From NCBI RefSeq assembly GCF_000340215.1, contig NW_006921546.1, positions 1 through 64,000 of the forward strand: a DNA stretch of 64,000 nucleotides, in the 5' to 3' direction. This document shows, in pieces, positions 21,217-34,319 of this stretch; the stretch's first letter is position 1, and every line of letters starts with the position of its first letter. Source of the DNA: Pseudocercospora fijiensis CIRAD86. Taxonomy: Eukaryota; Ascomycota; Dothideomycetes; Mycosphaerellales; Mycosphaerellaceae. Made by a program: the position numbers and the translations under genes. The notes beneath the pieces were generated by a model. It was given only the letters and a program-made list of their open reading frames with translations, was not told the origin of the DNA and did no database searches.

Positions 21217-23950
21217 GATTAAATTATCTACGAGAATATATCCTTATCGATAGTATTAAAGTCTACGAAGCCGTCGCTATCGTTATCGTAGTCTAGCGAG
21301 TCCGTTTTATAGTCTACGATATCGTTAGAAGGAAGCTCTATTTATAATAAAGGTAATAGTCTTAATAGTAACGAAGCGGTTATCGTTACTTATAGAGCCT
21401 AGATACTAGACTAGATAGTATTAATTTAACGTACTATCTTTAGCTTAACGTCTCTTACTATAGCGCTTATTACGACGGATAAGTCGCTTATATCTCTCGT
21501 ATAGCTAGTAGAACTTAGTATACTCGGCGCCTCGCTAGCGGCGCTAATAATAAAGACACTTAAAGACTCTAATAGCGAGCTAATTCTACGTCTTAAGCTA
21601 CGGCCCTTAGCGAGTATTCTTAGAGTATCGAATATAGGCGATAGTACCTCTTTTAGTATAGCTCCTTATACCTATAATCTACGCTAGAGCCGTTTAGACT
21701 CGAAGTCTAAACGACGACGCTTAGTAAGCTAAGTAGTATTACTATCGACCGTAGATAGCGTCGATAAGTCGATAACTTCTACTCGTTAAATAGGCATTAT
21801 TAGAATAGCTAGATTTAATACTACTAGAGCCGCTACTAGAGCCGCTACTAGAGGCGTTACTACTAGAGCTAGAGCCGGAGCCTAACTACTATTACTACGC
21901 TATAAGAGTATCGATAGTATAGTATTATATATATTCTTAGCCGGACTATTAAATGCCTTTAATTCCTTCGCATTTAAAACCTTCTCGCGCTATACTTTTT
22001 CTAGTCGAAATAGTATCTCTATAGCCTTATCGAGAAGCTAGTCTTAAAGGGTCTCTATAACGACAACTCCGGAAGCTCCTTTAAGAGGCCTTCTAGTAAT
22101 TACTCGGCGCTTAATTATTATACGATAAGCTCTTACTAGATCGCTAATAAGAGGCTCGTCGGTTAGCTAAGTAGTAGTAATAATAGACTTAAAGCTAGTA
22201 TTCTAGTTACGCACTTTGCTAGTTACTCGCTTATAAGCTATAGTAGCGCTAACTTTAGTAAGAGTAATCTTACTAGCCGCCGAGATATAGCTATTACTAT
22301 TAAGTCGAGTATTACTATATTCCTTAGTAATAGTAGTAGCAATAAGATCGTCTTAAGAAGGTCTAGTATTAACTAAAGTTTAACTATTAGTCTAACTATC
22401 AATTTAAGTGCTACTTAGCGTAGAAATAGGCTCCTTAATCGGCGTAGATATTAGCGTAGTTATAGGCTACTAGATAGGCTCTTCGACTAGCGTAGAAACG
22501 ACTATTATATTTACTTTATAGACCTAATTAGCTACTAAGCGATAGGTTGTTAGACTATTAAGTAATATAGTTAGACTATATAGTATAGGCTAACTATAAT
22601 AGTCGCGGAATATAGCTAGTAGCGTATAGAAGGAAGGACCTAAGCAAGGGTATAGATCGCTCTATAAGAGGCTATAGTTTAGGTCGAGAAGTGCGGTAAT
22701 AGATAGTAGGGCAGGTCTTAGGGTAATAGGAACGGCTATAATACTAAGAAGCTTTAAATAGGAGGTATTTACTAACAAATCTAAGCTTCCGAGTACTCTA
22801 CGTATTCTCGGAAGCCTAAATATATACCTCCCTCGAGGTACGGACCTAGTTCTAATTATAACGCTCTCCCCCGAGATCTCCGTAACTCCTCCTATAACGG
22901 CTCTTAGAGTAATTATATATAGGCTACTAGACCTATATAACCCTTAGTAGCCGTCCGGCGACCTTTATATACCTCTTAATAAACTCTCCGCTATTATATA
23001 TACGAGTAGGGGGTATATAGTAGCTCGTATATAATAGGTACTATACTAGAGGTAGAGGAATTTAATAGAAGCCGAGGGTAGGGTTTAAGCTACTACGCTA
23101 AGCGCTTAGCATACTCCTTTACTTAACTATTAACGGCCTAGCGTAGGGTCTAATTAGCGTATTTGCGATTGTATAAGCGTATACGGTTAACTATACGAGC
23201 TCGTATAGTTACCCGTGCTTTTATTTACTTAATCCTTTACGTACGGATAACTATACGGAGTTTATTTATATATTAAGGCGCTAGTGCGTACTACTACCGC
23301 GTATACGGTACGTAACTACTATTTAAAACCTTCTACTAAAGGTGCCTAATATATAATTAGAATACTTAGCGAGCTTATTATTATATTATAACAAATAGAG
23401 CTAATAATACGTTATATAGTCGGTACTCCGGCTTTAGCCGACGCCGCCTCGCGGTAGTCGCCCTCTCTATCTAAGTATTTAGCTAGGGCCGTTCTAGCTA
23501 AATATATCTACGTAATACTTTAGCTTAATAGCGCTATAACTACGCGACCCCGACAGCCCTAACGAGTTCCTAATAATATTAGAATAGAGATTATCGTATT
23601 AAGTTATATATATCGAGTATAGCTCTAGCGAATACGTAGAAAGCCCTACGTCTAGAGTAATATTAGGCGATATAGATACGATATACTAGGCGGTAGACGA
23701 GGACTAGTAGGTAGTAAATACGTTTATAGTAATATCGGGCAATATAGGTACGATAAACTAGACTCCGGTCGAAGAGTAATAGGAGGGAAAGAGATTAGGT
23801 ATCGGATTTATATATACTAGCTTATATAATAGCGTAACTAATAGCTAAGTAGTAGGTACTAGCGAGCGAGAACTAGGAACGAACGTAAAAGGTAAGGAAG
23901 ATAGGAAAATAGACGTAGCGAATAGTAAATAATAAACGTTATAAGTACTA
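21217..23950 (-). pseudogene. Probable continuation of a decayed minus-strand gene
   Basis: The frame followed in 23,950-26,950 can be extended downwards without meeting any stop that RIP does not explain. It gives a Gln/Leu-rich product including an RLQQ-type tandem run near 21,820-21,860. Amino-acid composition becomes less convincing, so phase may be lost within this stretch. An inverted repeat lies at 22,761-22,831. No domain is recognised. Confidence 0.35.
22761..22831. repeat. Two-step hairpin
   Basis: Outer arms GGAGGTAT (22,761-22,768) and ATACCTCC (22,824-22,831), inner arms GCTTCCGAG (22,785-22,793) and CTCGGAAGC (22,807-22,815). The arms are exact despite surrounding decay. This could be the relic of a small inverted-repeat transposon or a transcript hairpin. 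Confidence 0.5.
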
Positions 23951-26950
23951 GGAACCTAAATATTTACGGAGCGTAGTCGTAACGTATAGAGCGTCTAATC
24001 GAGTTATATAAGAAAAGACTACTATTAGTAGCCTATCGGACTAAGCCGGAAATACTACGCTCGACTTAGAAAGATCGTTATAGGCTACTAGATAGATTAA
24101 AGTATTCTAGCGTATCGCCTAGGCGCTACTACTTTAATAGTTAATTAATATAAGTATAGCTACTACTATACCCTAGTAAATTAAGGAAACGGATATATTA
24201 ATTCTAAAGAGATATAAAAGTAGTAAAGGTATAGGCTATATCGTCGTCTCTACTTTATAAAAACAATATTAGAGCGTTAGCAACTATCCTTTCTTTATCT
24301 TAACTTAGGCGTCTTAACTCCGGCCGTAATAGAATTGCTCTTCTTTCTCGGTTTCCTCGCTTAAGTATTATTACTTCCCTTTTATTACGTAGTAGAAGCC
24401 CTCTATATCCTCTTCCTAGGTCGTACTTCCTTTATAAACTCGTCCTAACTAGCGGCGGTACGCTTCGAGTTCTTACGTAGCGATACTCGTTTAGGAGGAT
24501 TTTAGTTAAACTCTTCCTATAATAGGAGGGTAGAAGCCCGATCTCTCTCTATTTAACTTTAAGAGCGTATAGTAGGTATCGCGAGTATCGAATCGCTCCT
24601 TCTACTATATAGAGTAGTAGGTATTACTTCTTATAATCCTCTATTATACGCTATAAACCTAGCGGCTTAATTAAGCTTTTTAGTTCTATCGGCGGTAGTT
24701 TAAATAGAGGGTCGAATACTATTATTAATTACTAAGTCGCTACTAGTAATAGCGGTAAGTAGATTCCTAGTTAATAGAGGTTTACCGTCGCTAATAGGGC
24801 TACTAGATTATAATAAAGGCGTATCGCTTTACGGGATAGCCGGTATTAGTAGACTACCGATATCGACTACCTTATTATTAGAGTTATATCCCCCTCGAGT
24901 AACGTCGTTACCGAGTAATTTTCTAGTATCGAGCTCCTTACTAGTAATACTAGATTAGTCGCTAAGGACCGCGCCGTCGGGATTCTATAATAGGGTCCGC
25001 GCTAAGCGAACTATAGGGTACGCTTATTAGATATAGTCGTAAGTTATACTATTAACTATAGCCTTAGTAGAAGAAACCGGGTTTCTAATCTATTCGATAT
25101 AATACCGTACGAGCTTATAAAGAGCTAGAACGTTACTATTAGTATATAATACGTCGGTAATTAACTTCGTAGCTTTAAGATACTATTTCTTAATACTTTA
25201 ACGAGGGTTAGCGTAGAAGTATCTAAGGAGTAGTAGAGTCTTACTATTTTATATAGTTAACCGGAAGCAAAGAGATTATAAAGGGGTAAACGTTTATAAC
25301 TAGAATAGCGAGATAATTCGCGAGCTAACGGTTATATTATAGTATACTCCGGATAGCTATAAGTAATAATTCCTCTAGTATTTTACTACTAGGGCTAAGA
25401 TTAAGGCATTTAGAGACGAACTAGTTCTATAGTTAACTTAACTTCCCGCGTCTACGTCCGCCTAGGTTAGTATTCGCTCTCCTACTAGCGTTCTTAAGTA
25501 AGTCCGCTACTAACGAATACTATAGCTAGTCGTTACTATTCTCGAGTTATTCTATTAGTATTTTATATAACTCTAAGAGCTCGACTAGGCTCTCTAGACG
25601 TTCGTAGTAGACTAGCGAGACCTTCGACGTCTTCTTTATAGCTTGCCGTAACGTCTAAGTAGCTCGGGTAAGGGTAGCGTCCTAGTTCTACTACCCTTAT
25701 AGTAGCGCGAGCGCCTTTCGCTTAGATAGAGGTATCGCTATACTTCGCCGTTAAAGGGATTTAATAATATTAAACAGCTGCCCGATACCTGCCTTATTAA
25801 GTAACCTAGTCTAATAAAATTCTATCTAATCTTATAGCTTAGGAAAAAGCTATTCTAGTATATAATAACTACTAGAATAGGTCCGAGTCTTCCTAACTTA
25901 TAATTCCTAACGTAACGGGGCGGGACTTCTATTATCGACGAGCTCTAGCTCCTAGGAGGTAGTATACGGATTAGTAGGTTTAGTTCTCTCTTATATAGTA
26001 AGGATCTATTCGGAGGCTAAGAATCGACCTTATATACCTTTCTTAGTAGGAAGAGTATCGTCGCCTACGATCTCCTCTATACTACTACTTAAAGCCGTAT
26101 ATCGGTTAAGTATACTCGTCTATCGAGCAAGCTAGTTCTTATCGCCTAGGAGAATAGAGATAAGTTCTATAAGTAGCCCCTCCGAATAGACTATAGTATC
26201 TTTAGAGGGTAGAAGAGGTTAAGCCTTCGGAGTCGGCTTCGCTTTTTACTTCGCCTTTTACTTTATCTTTTACTTTAGCTTTTACTTCGCCTTATAGGGC
26301 TCCTTACTCTAACCGTTTATAGCGCTATCGGATAGTCGGCTATCGTAATTTTTACCGTAAGATACGACGATAGTATCGTTAGGCTCGGATATAGTAGCGT
26401 CGGGTATAGCGGAATTACTATTTTATAATAAGCTCTATCGAGTAACTTAGATAAGACCGGTATTAGTATTATATCCGTTATTAGCTCTAGCGATATTATA
26501 ATCTTCGCTAGTATCTACGGGCTCTCTATCTCTACTAGTATTATTATTATCTATATCCTCGGCTGTGGCCTAATCTCTCTCTAGATCTACCTTTTTATCT
26601 ACGTCCTCGTCTATATTCTTATCCGCGTTATAATTAGTATTCTCTTTTACGTCCTTATCTAGAGTCTAATCTACTCCTTACGCTACGATATTATCTATAT
26701 CCTTATTTGCGTCCTTAGCTAGAGTCTCGTCTACTCCTTACGTTATAATATTATCTGTATCCTTATTTACGTCCTTATCTAGAGTCTCGTTTACTCCTTA
26801 CGCTATACTATTATCTATATCCTTATCTAGCGTCTCGTCTATATCTTACGCTATACCCTTATCTAGATACTAAGATATATCCTTATCTATACTAAGGTTA
26901 TCCTAGCTTCGGCTATAGTCGATATAATTATAGCTCTCGTCGGTAATACT
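23950..26950 (-). pseudogene. Large decayed gene with acidic repeats and basic QK run
   Basis: The minus frame is coherent for about 1,000 codons with only TAG/TAA stops. From the N-terminal side it has an acidic 20-residue tandem repeat (26,650-26,870), a low-complexity Ser/Asn/Thr region (NNGYNTNTG), a basic run AKQKLKQKIKQKAKQKAK (about 26,235-26,290, Gln inferred from TAA), then a more globular region with helices such as YYERLESLVELLELYKILIEQLENS (shown here only in part: LESLVELLELYKILIEQ, about 25,540-25,610) and GGRRRGKLSQLQNQFVSK (about 25,430). The charge-segregated N-terminus suggests a chromatin- or nucleic-acid-associated protein. The family is not recognised and the termini cannot be fixed. 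Confidence 0.5.
26650..26870 (-). repeat. 60-bp in-frame tandem repeat, acidic
   Basis: About three and a half copies of a 60-bp unit encoding, on the minus strand, GV(D/N)ETLDKDVNKDTDNI followed by a short variable end. On the plus strand the unit is seen as CTTATCTAGAGTCTCGT...TATCC. Copies differ mainly by transitions, and unit length is preserved in multiples of three, as expected for a repeat that expanded while the protein was still under selection. Confidence 0.7.
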
Positions 26951-29900
26951 ACTAGTATCCTCTTCGAGAGTAGTAGCTTTTTCGGCTATACTTAAGGTAG
27001 CGTCTTCCCTAAACGATTCTATGCTATAAATAAAGTCTACCGCGTTCCTATAGGGCGTATCTAGTACCGGTACGAAAGACTACTAGCGATCGGATAGTAT
27101 ACGTTAGTAGGCAAATAGTATATAGATAAGGGGATCTTATATTAGTAGTAGGCGCTCTACTTATCGTCTCTACCTTAGTACTCGTCTAATTTTTTATATA
27201 TAGTAATTTAACCTCTATATAGTAAAGGCAACGCGGGTAATTATAAAGGTAATATCGTCTTCGGGAATCTCGTAATTAGGGAATAGGAGGCGTAGTAGTA
27301 TAGAGTCGAACTACTTACCTATATCGCGGTCTACGACGACTTATAGCGTCGTAGGATCGACGGATTCTTTGCCTAGAGGCGTATAATATAGGCCGATATA
27401 ATCTACTAGAGGGTAGGTATCTATAGTAGTAGATAGCGTAGTAGGCGCGCCAAAAGACAAGTAAGGTAAAGGGCGTAGATAGTTCTTAGAAATACATCGA
27501 CGATAGAGTTTACTAACTATATAATTGTTTTAATTATAGAGTAACGCGAATCTTTTATAAAAATAGGAAGGAAGGAAGCGGGGTAGGCCTAAGCGTCTCT
27601 ACGCGCTAGCAAGTTTTCGGACTTATACTTTACGTAAGGTATACTATACCTAATCGAACTACCGATAGATAGGAGCTTATAAGCAAGGAGGATACTTACG
27701 CTCGCTAGGCTTCGTCTACCGATAAAGCCGGTTATTAGTCGAGGTAGAGTCTATACTTTAGTTAGCGACTAATACGCCCGATAGCTCTATCTTCGACGAC
27801 TAATATAGTTTATATAGTCTTTCGGATATCGGAATCGTAGAGCTTATCGAGATCTTACCTTAACGGGCGTATATTATTATATTATAAATAGTCTACCGTA
27901 TAGATAGGTATATTAATTAGCTACCGTATCGCGGGCCGATAATAATATACCTACTTACTACTACGTAGGTTAATCGTACTAGGCGTAATTACGATTAGAT
28001 AGTACCTACTAGACCGATAACGGGCGTAAGTAAGCTACGACTAGAGGAGTTAAGTAGGATATATCTAGTACTAGTAGTATTAATTATATAGGTATTTCTT
28101 AGTACCTACGCTAAGCCCTCTAAGAACTACCTACTAGTATAAAGAACCTACCTCGTTGCCTATATTAGAAATACTATGTCGTCTACGCTTTAGATTATAT
28201 CCCTTACTAGGTCCTCCTTCTAATCCTTAATATCGAAATCGGGCTATCCTTCTAGGATAGACTCTACCTCGTTACTAAGATAACTAGACTTAGTTAGTAT
28301 AAGTATAAGGGGTCGGTAGGATCGAGTATTACCCTTAGAAGCGCTAAATTGTTTCGGGTATATCCTTTTTCTAGGTAAGGAGGCCTTTATAGTATTGCGC
28401 CTATATTCCTATTTTAAGTTTCCTATCGTTACGAGGCTATTCCGCCGCAATTATACTATGCGTACGAAGGTACGGTAGTAACGATATAAGGTTTAGATAT
28501 CGTTTTAAGCTATTAAAGAGGTAACAATCTTCTAGTATCTTAACGGCGATTATTAGTCGTTACTAGTCGTTAGTATACGGTCTTTCGTTATATAAATACG
28601 GATTTCGCTAAATATATAGGAGAATATCCTATATACGGTATAGGTAAGCCGCTATAAGGAAGTAATATCCGTAGATTAGAGAGTCTTAGGTCGTATCGAC
28701 TATATATACCGTTCTAGGCGCCTAAATGCTATTATAATATATATTAGCGTTAGTTGCCCGCTAATATTACTAGTCTATAATACATATAGTAGACTTCTAG
28801 GTTATATAGATATATATACCCTACTATACGTATATCGTAACCCTCGGGAGCCTTGTTCTAGAAAACTCTACCGAACGAGGTTATTTTTACTACGCGGTAC
28901 TAGCTACTTCTTTTCTCCTTTAACGCCGATAATAAGGGTACTATAACCTATTAAGTTAATATAATCCGGTAAGGTTATATCCTTCGTCGTTATAACCTAG
29001 AACTACTATAGAGGAGGTATCTCGAGGTAGGCCTCCTTATCTACCCGACTAAAGTAATTCTCTATTCTCCGCCGTACTATTTCTACTAAGTTAACCTCGC
29101 GTATCTCTTCGGGATAATAGCTATTAAAGTCGGCTTAAAGCTAAGCGCTTCCTAATTCGAGTACGTTAGTATAGCTACGGTACGCCTAGTTAGATTAAGT
29201 AAAGTAGTCTCGAATCTATAATAGCGTACGCCTCTATATACTATAGTCCTCGTATTTAATATTAATATCTTCGGTAAGATAGATACTAATAGTACTATCT
29301 AATTTATCGAGTTAGTCGAGTATTTTATTAATTATATACCTAATCTTAGGTAGAAAGTAGGCGGTTTAATCGTTAGGCTAATTAAGGTTATAGTAGCGCT
29401 ATACTATCTAATAGGGTTAAGGTACGGCGTAGATAAGCTTAAACTCTTCGTCTAACTATCGACGTAATTGTTTCTTATTGCGTAGGAATAGAATATCCGG
29501 CTATATAGGAGAGGATATAAGCTCGTAGATTATACGTCTTTAGTCTCGACGTTTCTTAATATAGTAAATAGCGGTATTTATATAGTCTTCTATAGTCGTA
29601 ATAGGGCGTACTATATTATATATATTATTCCGTACTATAAGATCGCGATATAATAAAGTGTATTCTAGAGTATCGATCGCGCGCTTTTAATTAGTAGGTT
29701 TAGGTATAGGATAAGGTTATATACCGACTATACTATACTTCTATTTCTTCTATAGTATATACCCGGAATACAAAGTAGTAGCCTTTAGGTCTAGGCGTTT
29801 ATATATTATAGGACTATAGTTGTTACTAGTAGATATTATTATATATAGAGGATGCTTTTTACTAGGGGTTGTCTCGACCTAATATTAAGTATACTAAGGA

Positions 29901-30150
29901 TCGGAGTTAATAACTACGTAAGAAAGGTATAGGCGATTACGCGGTTGTTTAGCTTCGATCTTAGAATCGCTAGTTCTAGAGGTAGCGGAACTAGATTTCG
30001 AACTAGCTTTGTTATAATTATCCGTAAAATAGAGCTGTCTTCGTATACTCGAGGCGAAAGCTATATTAGAGGTCGTAGGTAGATACGGTAGTATAAGAGG
30101 GAAGGAAGGTATATATACCTATAAAAACCTATAAGGGCGTATTTTTAATA
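26950..30150 (-). pseudogene. Decayed minus-strand coding region, unidentified
   Basis: Minus frames with only RIP-type stops cover most of this interval. The best stretches are about 28,190-28,920 (FSASKGNTRSYRPLILILTK; GYDIRIVGYIYLYNLEVYY) and about 27,550-28,180 (RSSRYYLIVITPSTINLRSS). The phase changes between them near 28,185, so an intron or an indel is likely. This interval may belong with the gene at 23,950-26,950 or be separate. No catalytic motif is recognised. Confidence 0.4.
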
Positions 30151-30159
30151 TTCCTCGGT

Positions 30160-30730
30160 TATAGATTCGGACTATTATTTGTTTATTTATAACCCTTCGA
30201 GCTCGCGTAGGAACGCTAGGGAAGCTAAGCTAGATTTATCGACGGCTCTACTAGTTTAATCGCTATATATTATAGCTATCTAATACTATCCCTATACCGC
30301 TAGAGCGGTATATCTATAGGGTATAATTATAGTAACCCCTATACCTCTATTAATTAGAGATATAGTCCTCGGTCGATATTACTACGAATTATATATACGA
30401 TATATCTCCGCTAAAATTAGAGTACTTTTTATTTCCTATATAATTAGTACGGTTAACGTTACGATCCGATAGTAGTCTACGGGACTTCCCGCCTTTCGCT
30501 AGGGCAGTCCTATAGAGATTAAGTATATAGATACGGCTAGAATAGTAATAGTAAGATAATACGGGTCTTTATTAAGATTTAGGAGTAGGTAGAGACTATA
30601 CTATATATAGTATACTCGCCGTACTATTATAGCCTATAGGTATATTAATTAGGAGCCGTAGCGTAGATAGCGGTTAATATACCTTTATTAGTAAACCCTA
30701 CGGTATCTTAGTAGACTACTAGATACGAAA
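30160..30730 (-). repeat. Dispersed repeat copy A, left part (split by copia)
   Basis: Shares near-continuous similarity with 38,930-39,510 (copy B) and, for its first part, 48,290-48,674 (copy C). It begins at AGATTCGGACTATTATTTG and contains TATATACGATATATCTCCGC and TTTTTATTTCCTATATAAT. Its right part continues at 36,510 beyond the copia insertion. Differences between copies are mostly C/T and G/A in RIP contexts. Confidence 0.8.
30290..30321. repeat. Hairpin within the dispersed repeat, copy A
   Basis: CCCTATACCGCT (30,290-30,301), 2-nt loop, AGCGGTATATCTATAGGG (30,304-30,321). The equivalent hairpin in copies B and C uses different paired bases: TATCGCGC/GCGCGATA at 39,063-39,070 with 39,083-39,090, and 48,415-48,422 with 48,435-48,442. 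Confidence 0.6.
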
Positions 30731-31030
30731 GTCTTAGAAATAAGCTTTGTTAGCCTTAAAGCGAGTAAATAATAATTTCGGGCTGCTTTGTCCTTATATC
30801 CTTCTTTATATATATACAGCCTTTATATATAAAGAAATAAGATTACGAGGCGTAATACGGCGCCTCTAGAACTATCGGATATACCGATACTATTATCGGA
30901 GTAGCCGACAATAGTAAGGATACTCGACAATAGGAAGGACTAAATATATATATACCTAGAATAGTTACTAGTTTAGATAGAATACAACGAATACAATACA
31001 GTTTAGCCTATACTACTACTATACAATTCA
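30731..31030 (+). repeat. Copia 5' LTR
   Basis: 300 bp, from GTCTTAGAAATAAGC to TACAATTCA, retaining the terminal CA. It pairs with 36,210-36,509. The leading T of the usual TG end is A here, but TG is present in the 3' copy. Confidence 0.92.
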
Positions 31031-31032
31031 AC

Positions 31033-31055
31033 TAGTTATAAGCCCGGCTAGCTCT
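31033..31055 (+). promoter_or_regulatory. Copia primer-binding site, initiator-Met tRNA type
   Basis: Two bases after the LTR, TAGTTATAAGCCCGGC is complementary, allowing for RIP (TG to TA), to the anticodon stem-loop of initiator tRNA-Met, whose anticodon loop is CTCATAA. Priming from an internal half-tRNA is known for copia-type elements. The identification rests on the TTATgAGCCC core. Confidence 0.6.
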
Positions 31056-31576
31056 TAACCTAAGATACTAAGCCTTACTCGCTATCGACTACTATTCGAA
31101 ATACCCTACCGATCTTACTATATATCGATAACGGATACTATTAATCTAGACGACTATCGATATATAAACGACTTATATAACCAATCCCCGAGTATACTAC
31201 TATACGAAGACAATAACGGCGGACAAGAACAATACTAATCAAATACTCTAAATACGGATACCCGACTACTATTAAAAATCGAAACAAACGACTCTTTCGT
31301 AATTACAACGATTACTATTAAAACTATTGTAGTTTCAAAAGACCCTCGAAGAGAAACTCAAGCTACCGAAGGTAGTAAAAACCGATAGATTAATCTATTA
31401 ATCTATAAGAAAGACCTACGCTACTAGTCTTAATCTAAAGAATTAACCTACTCCTTATACTCACTCTACTTAAGATAGCTTCTTAAGTAAGAATATACGG
31501 TTTGGGATAAACAGCTACAGATTAAACTAGTAATTAAACTATAATTATTAGAAAAAGACAACCTATATCTGTCAAA

Positions 31577-32950
31577 ATGACCGACCGACTTATACCGGAA
31601 TCCGATAAGCTAGTCGGTAGTAGTAACTACGAGATCTAGTCCGAAAAAGTTAAGAATATCTTAACTTATAAAGGATACGAAGGGGCCCTAGAAGAGAATC
31701 CTAGTAATAACGAGTTAACCCTAAGATCGGCACTATCTATACTAAGGTTAACCCTTAAAGACGGGCCTCTATTACAAGTAAAAACCGCTACGACGCCGGC
31801 TAAAGCTTAGAATATCTTAGAAAAACGGTACTCTCCGAAGGGATTCGCCGCCGAATACCAATTATTCTACAAGCTATTTAATTATAACCTAGCTATTGCT
31901 AGTACTATAGAGACCTACGTAAACGAATATACTAGGCTTATAAGTGCCCTAGAAGCTAGAGGAATAGCTATACCCGAAAAGCTATCGATTTCGCTACTAC
32001 TAAACAGAGTCGACGAAAACTACTCTACCTTTATTACTACGATTACGAATCGATCTAGAGACGATAGCCAAGATATACTATACCTAGACGATATAGTAAA
32101 CGGCCTCTTAGACCAATCTCGACGGTTAGAAACCTATAAAACTGCTAGGGTCCTTTATACTAATAGCGGTTTTCGGACTACTCCGGCAGCCCCTATTAGT
32201 AATAATCGAGTTAGCAAATTAAGGAATCCGCATTTAAAATGTACCTACTGTATCGGAAAAGGTCGTACGGGTATAGGACACTTAGAAAATAAGTGTTGGA
32301 TTAAATACCCGGAGAAAAAACTAAGCTACCTTAAGAATAAGTACTTAGGAGCTACCGAACAAGAAGCCTACTATACGAGGGACCTAAATACGACTAAGGA
32401 CGCGTATAATATCGAGTTATCTAGTAGGAATCAAAGCTATCCCGATATAGATATACTCGATACCGACCGAGACCTAAACGAAGAAGTAGTACTCTACGCT
32501 AGTAACGAGGCTACTAACGAACAACCTAAGGACTCGAATACGAACCTAACGTCTTATATTCGCGATATATCGGCAAAAAACACGAATCGAACCGTCTAGT
32601 TTCTATTAGATTCGGCGTGTACCTCGTATATTATAAACGAAAGGGCTTATTTTAAGACCTATACTACCCGGAATACACCCGTTAAATGGGGTAGTAAGGA
32701 AACTATAATATTACCCGGATACGGAGACGTACAATTAACCTTTACGGATACGAAAGAACCGTATATCTTAAAGGATTGCCTTTATATACCGGATTTCGAA
32801 GTAAACCTCGTATCCGTAGCAAAATTAGACGCCGCCGGAGTCTAAGTATATCTTCAAGACGGTTAAGCCTACCTGTTAGAGGTTAATAATAAGCGAGCAA
32901 GATCCCTTACTATCGGACGACGTATCGGGAACCTATACCGGTTATACGAT
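31577..32950 (+). pseudogene. Copia gag and protease region
   Basis: The ATG at 31,577 (context TCAAAATGA) starts MTDRLIPESDKLVGSSNYE and a Gag of typical copia type (LLNRVDENYSTFITTI). A zinc knuckle at 32,240-32,296 is intact: CTYC, nine residues, then HLENKC. The protease follows with FLLDSACTSYI (active-site DSA, at 32,609) and the LYIPDFEVNLVSVAKL motif. Stops are TAG/TAA at Gln/Trp. Gag and protease share one phase, and the phase changes near 32,950, before the integrase, so one net indel has occurred there. Confidence 0.85.
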
Positions 32951-32959
32951 ACCGATAGA

Positions 32960-33900
32960 AGCCGGAGAACTAGCCGCTATAGTAACAACTACCGATATAA
33001 ATCCCGAAGCTTACGTCTATCGAGATCCTTATCGAGAGTTATATATACGCTTAGGATATATAGGATATCCTACTATGTCTAAAATAATAGAAAATACTAC
33101 CGGAACCTCGATTACAAAAGAAGATCTTACTAGTAATAAGAATCTTACTTGCGAGGTATGTCTTAAAGCGAAATTCTCTAAGACTATAAGTCGAGAAATA
33201 AGTAAACCGGCTAATAGCTATCTAGATAAAGTAACTGCAGATCTCTACGGCCCTATAGAACCTATCTCTATAGACGGCTTTCGTTACTTTATATCTTTTC
33301 TAGATAGTTATAGTCGTTTTATTACTACGTATACTTTACGCTTTAAAACCGAAGTACTCTCTACTATTAAACATTATAAACTACACTCCGAAAACGAGTT
33401 TAGTAATAATATGCAACGCCCGAGCCTTAAAAGATTTAAAACCGATAACGGTACGGAATTCGTTAATAAACCTACGACCGAATTCTTAAAGAACTCCGGT
33501 ATTAGACACGAACTATCGGCTCCTTATACTCCGGAACAAAACGGCCTAATCGAAAGACCTAATCGAACTCTACTATATAGAGTACGGGCGTTACTAATTC
33601 AATCCGGACTAAGTAAAAGATTTTAGCAATTCGCTTTAGAAACCGCGGAATATATCTATATTAGGATACCGCATAGTGCCCTCGGTTTTAAAACGCCTTA
33701 CGAGCTAAAATATAAGGAGAAACCCGACCTAAGTAATATAAGAACGTTCGGTTCTATTGCTTACTATACGAACAAGACGCCGAAAAAGCTAGAATCTAGA
33801 GTACGAAAAGCTATACTAATTGGTTTTAGTACTAAACAATACAAACTATACGACTTAGAAACTAGGCGCGTAGTTTAGTCTCGAAACGTTAAGATACTCG
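32960..33900 (+). pseudogene. Copia integrase (GAG-pre-integrase plus rve core)
   Basis: The N-terminal zinc region reads RLGYIGYPTMSK...LTCEVCLKAK (33,050-33,175), the GAG-pre-integrase domain with its CxxC. The catalytic core has the first Asp in KVTADLYGPIE (about 33,235), the second in KTDNGTEF (codon 33,444) and Glu in NGLIERPN (codon 33,552). The last two are separated by exactly 35 residues, as in DDx35E integrases. The stretch 33,075-33,626 is uninterrupted for 183 codons, the longest intact piece of element protein in the window. In life it inserts the cDNA into the genome. Confidence 0.92.
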
Positions 33901-34319
33901 ATAGAGTATTCTTAAGTAGTACTACTTATACTACTAAAGAATCTATTAGTACGGATACACTACAAGATATACCGACTATAGAACTTAATACTATTAGAGA
34001 TATTACTACTCAAAACGATAGTAATATACTACCGGGGCCTAGCGGTAATATACTAGAAGAATTAGAGAGCTTAGAAGTTACTCTACCTAAGAAACAGTCT
34101 CTAGACGCCCCGGAATCTACTACTAGTATATAAGAAGAGCCTAAATATAAAAGGCCTAGACTAGCTAAAGACGAGGCTAATACCCGAATACGGGATATAT
34201 TTGATCTATACGAAGGATATAGAAACAACGACGAAATAGCGTACTTAGCGGACGATAATATTGCCGATCCGGATACGTATAAAGATGCTATTAATAGTCC
34301 TAATTCCGAGAAGTGGAAA

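Noticed and set aside
34010..34228. 72-codon minus-strand open frame
   Set aside because: Antisense to copia pol; the plus strand carries the real domains.
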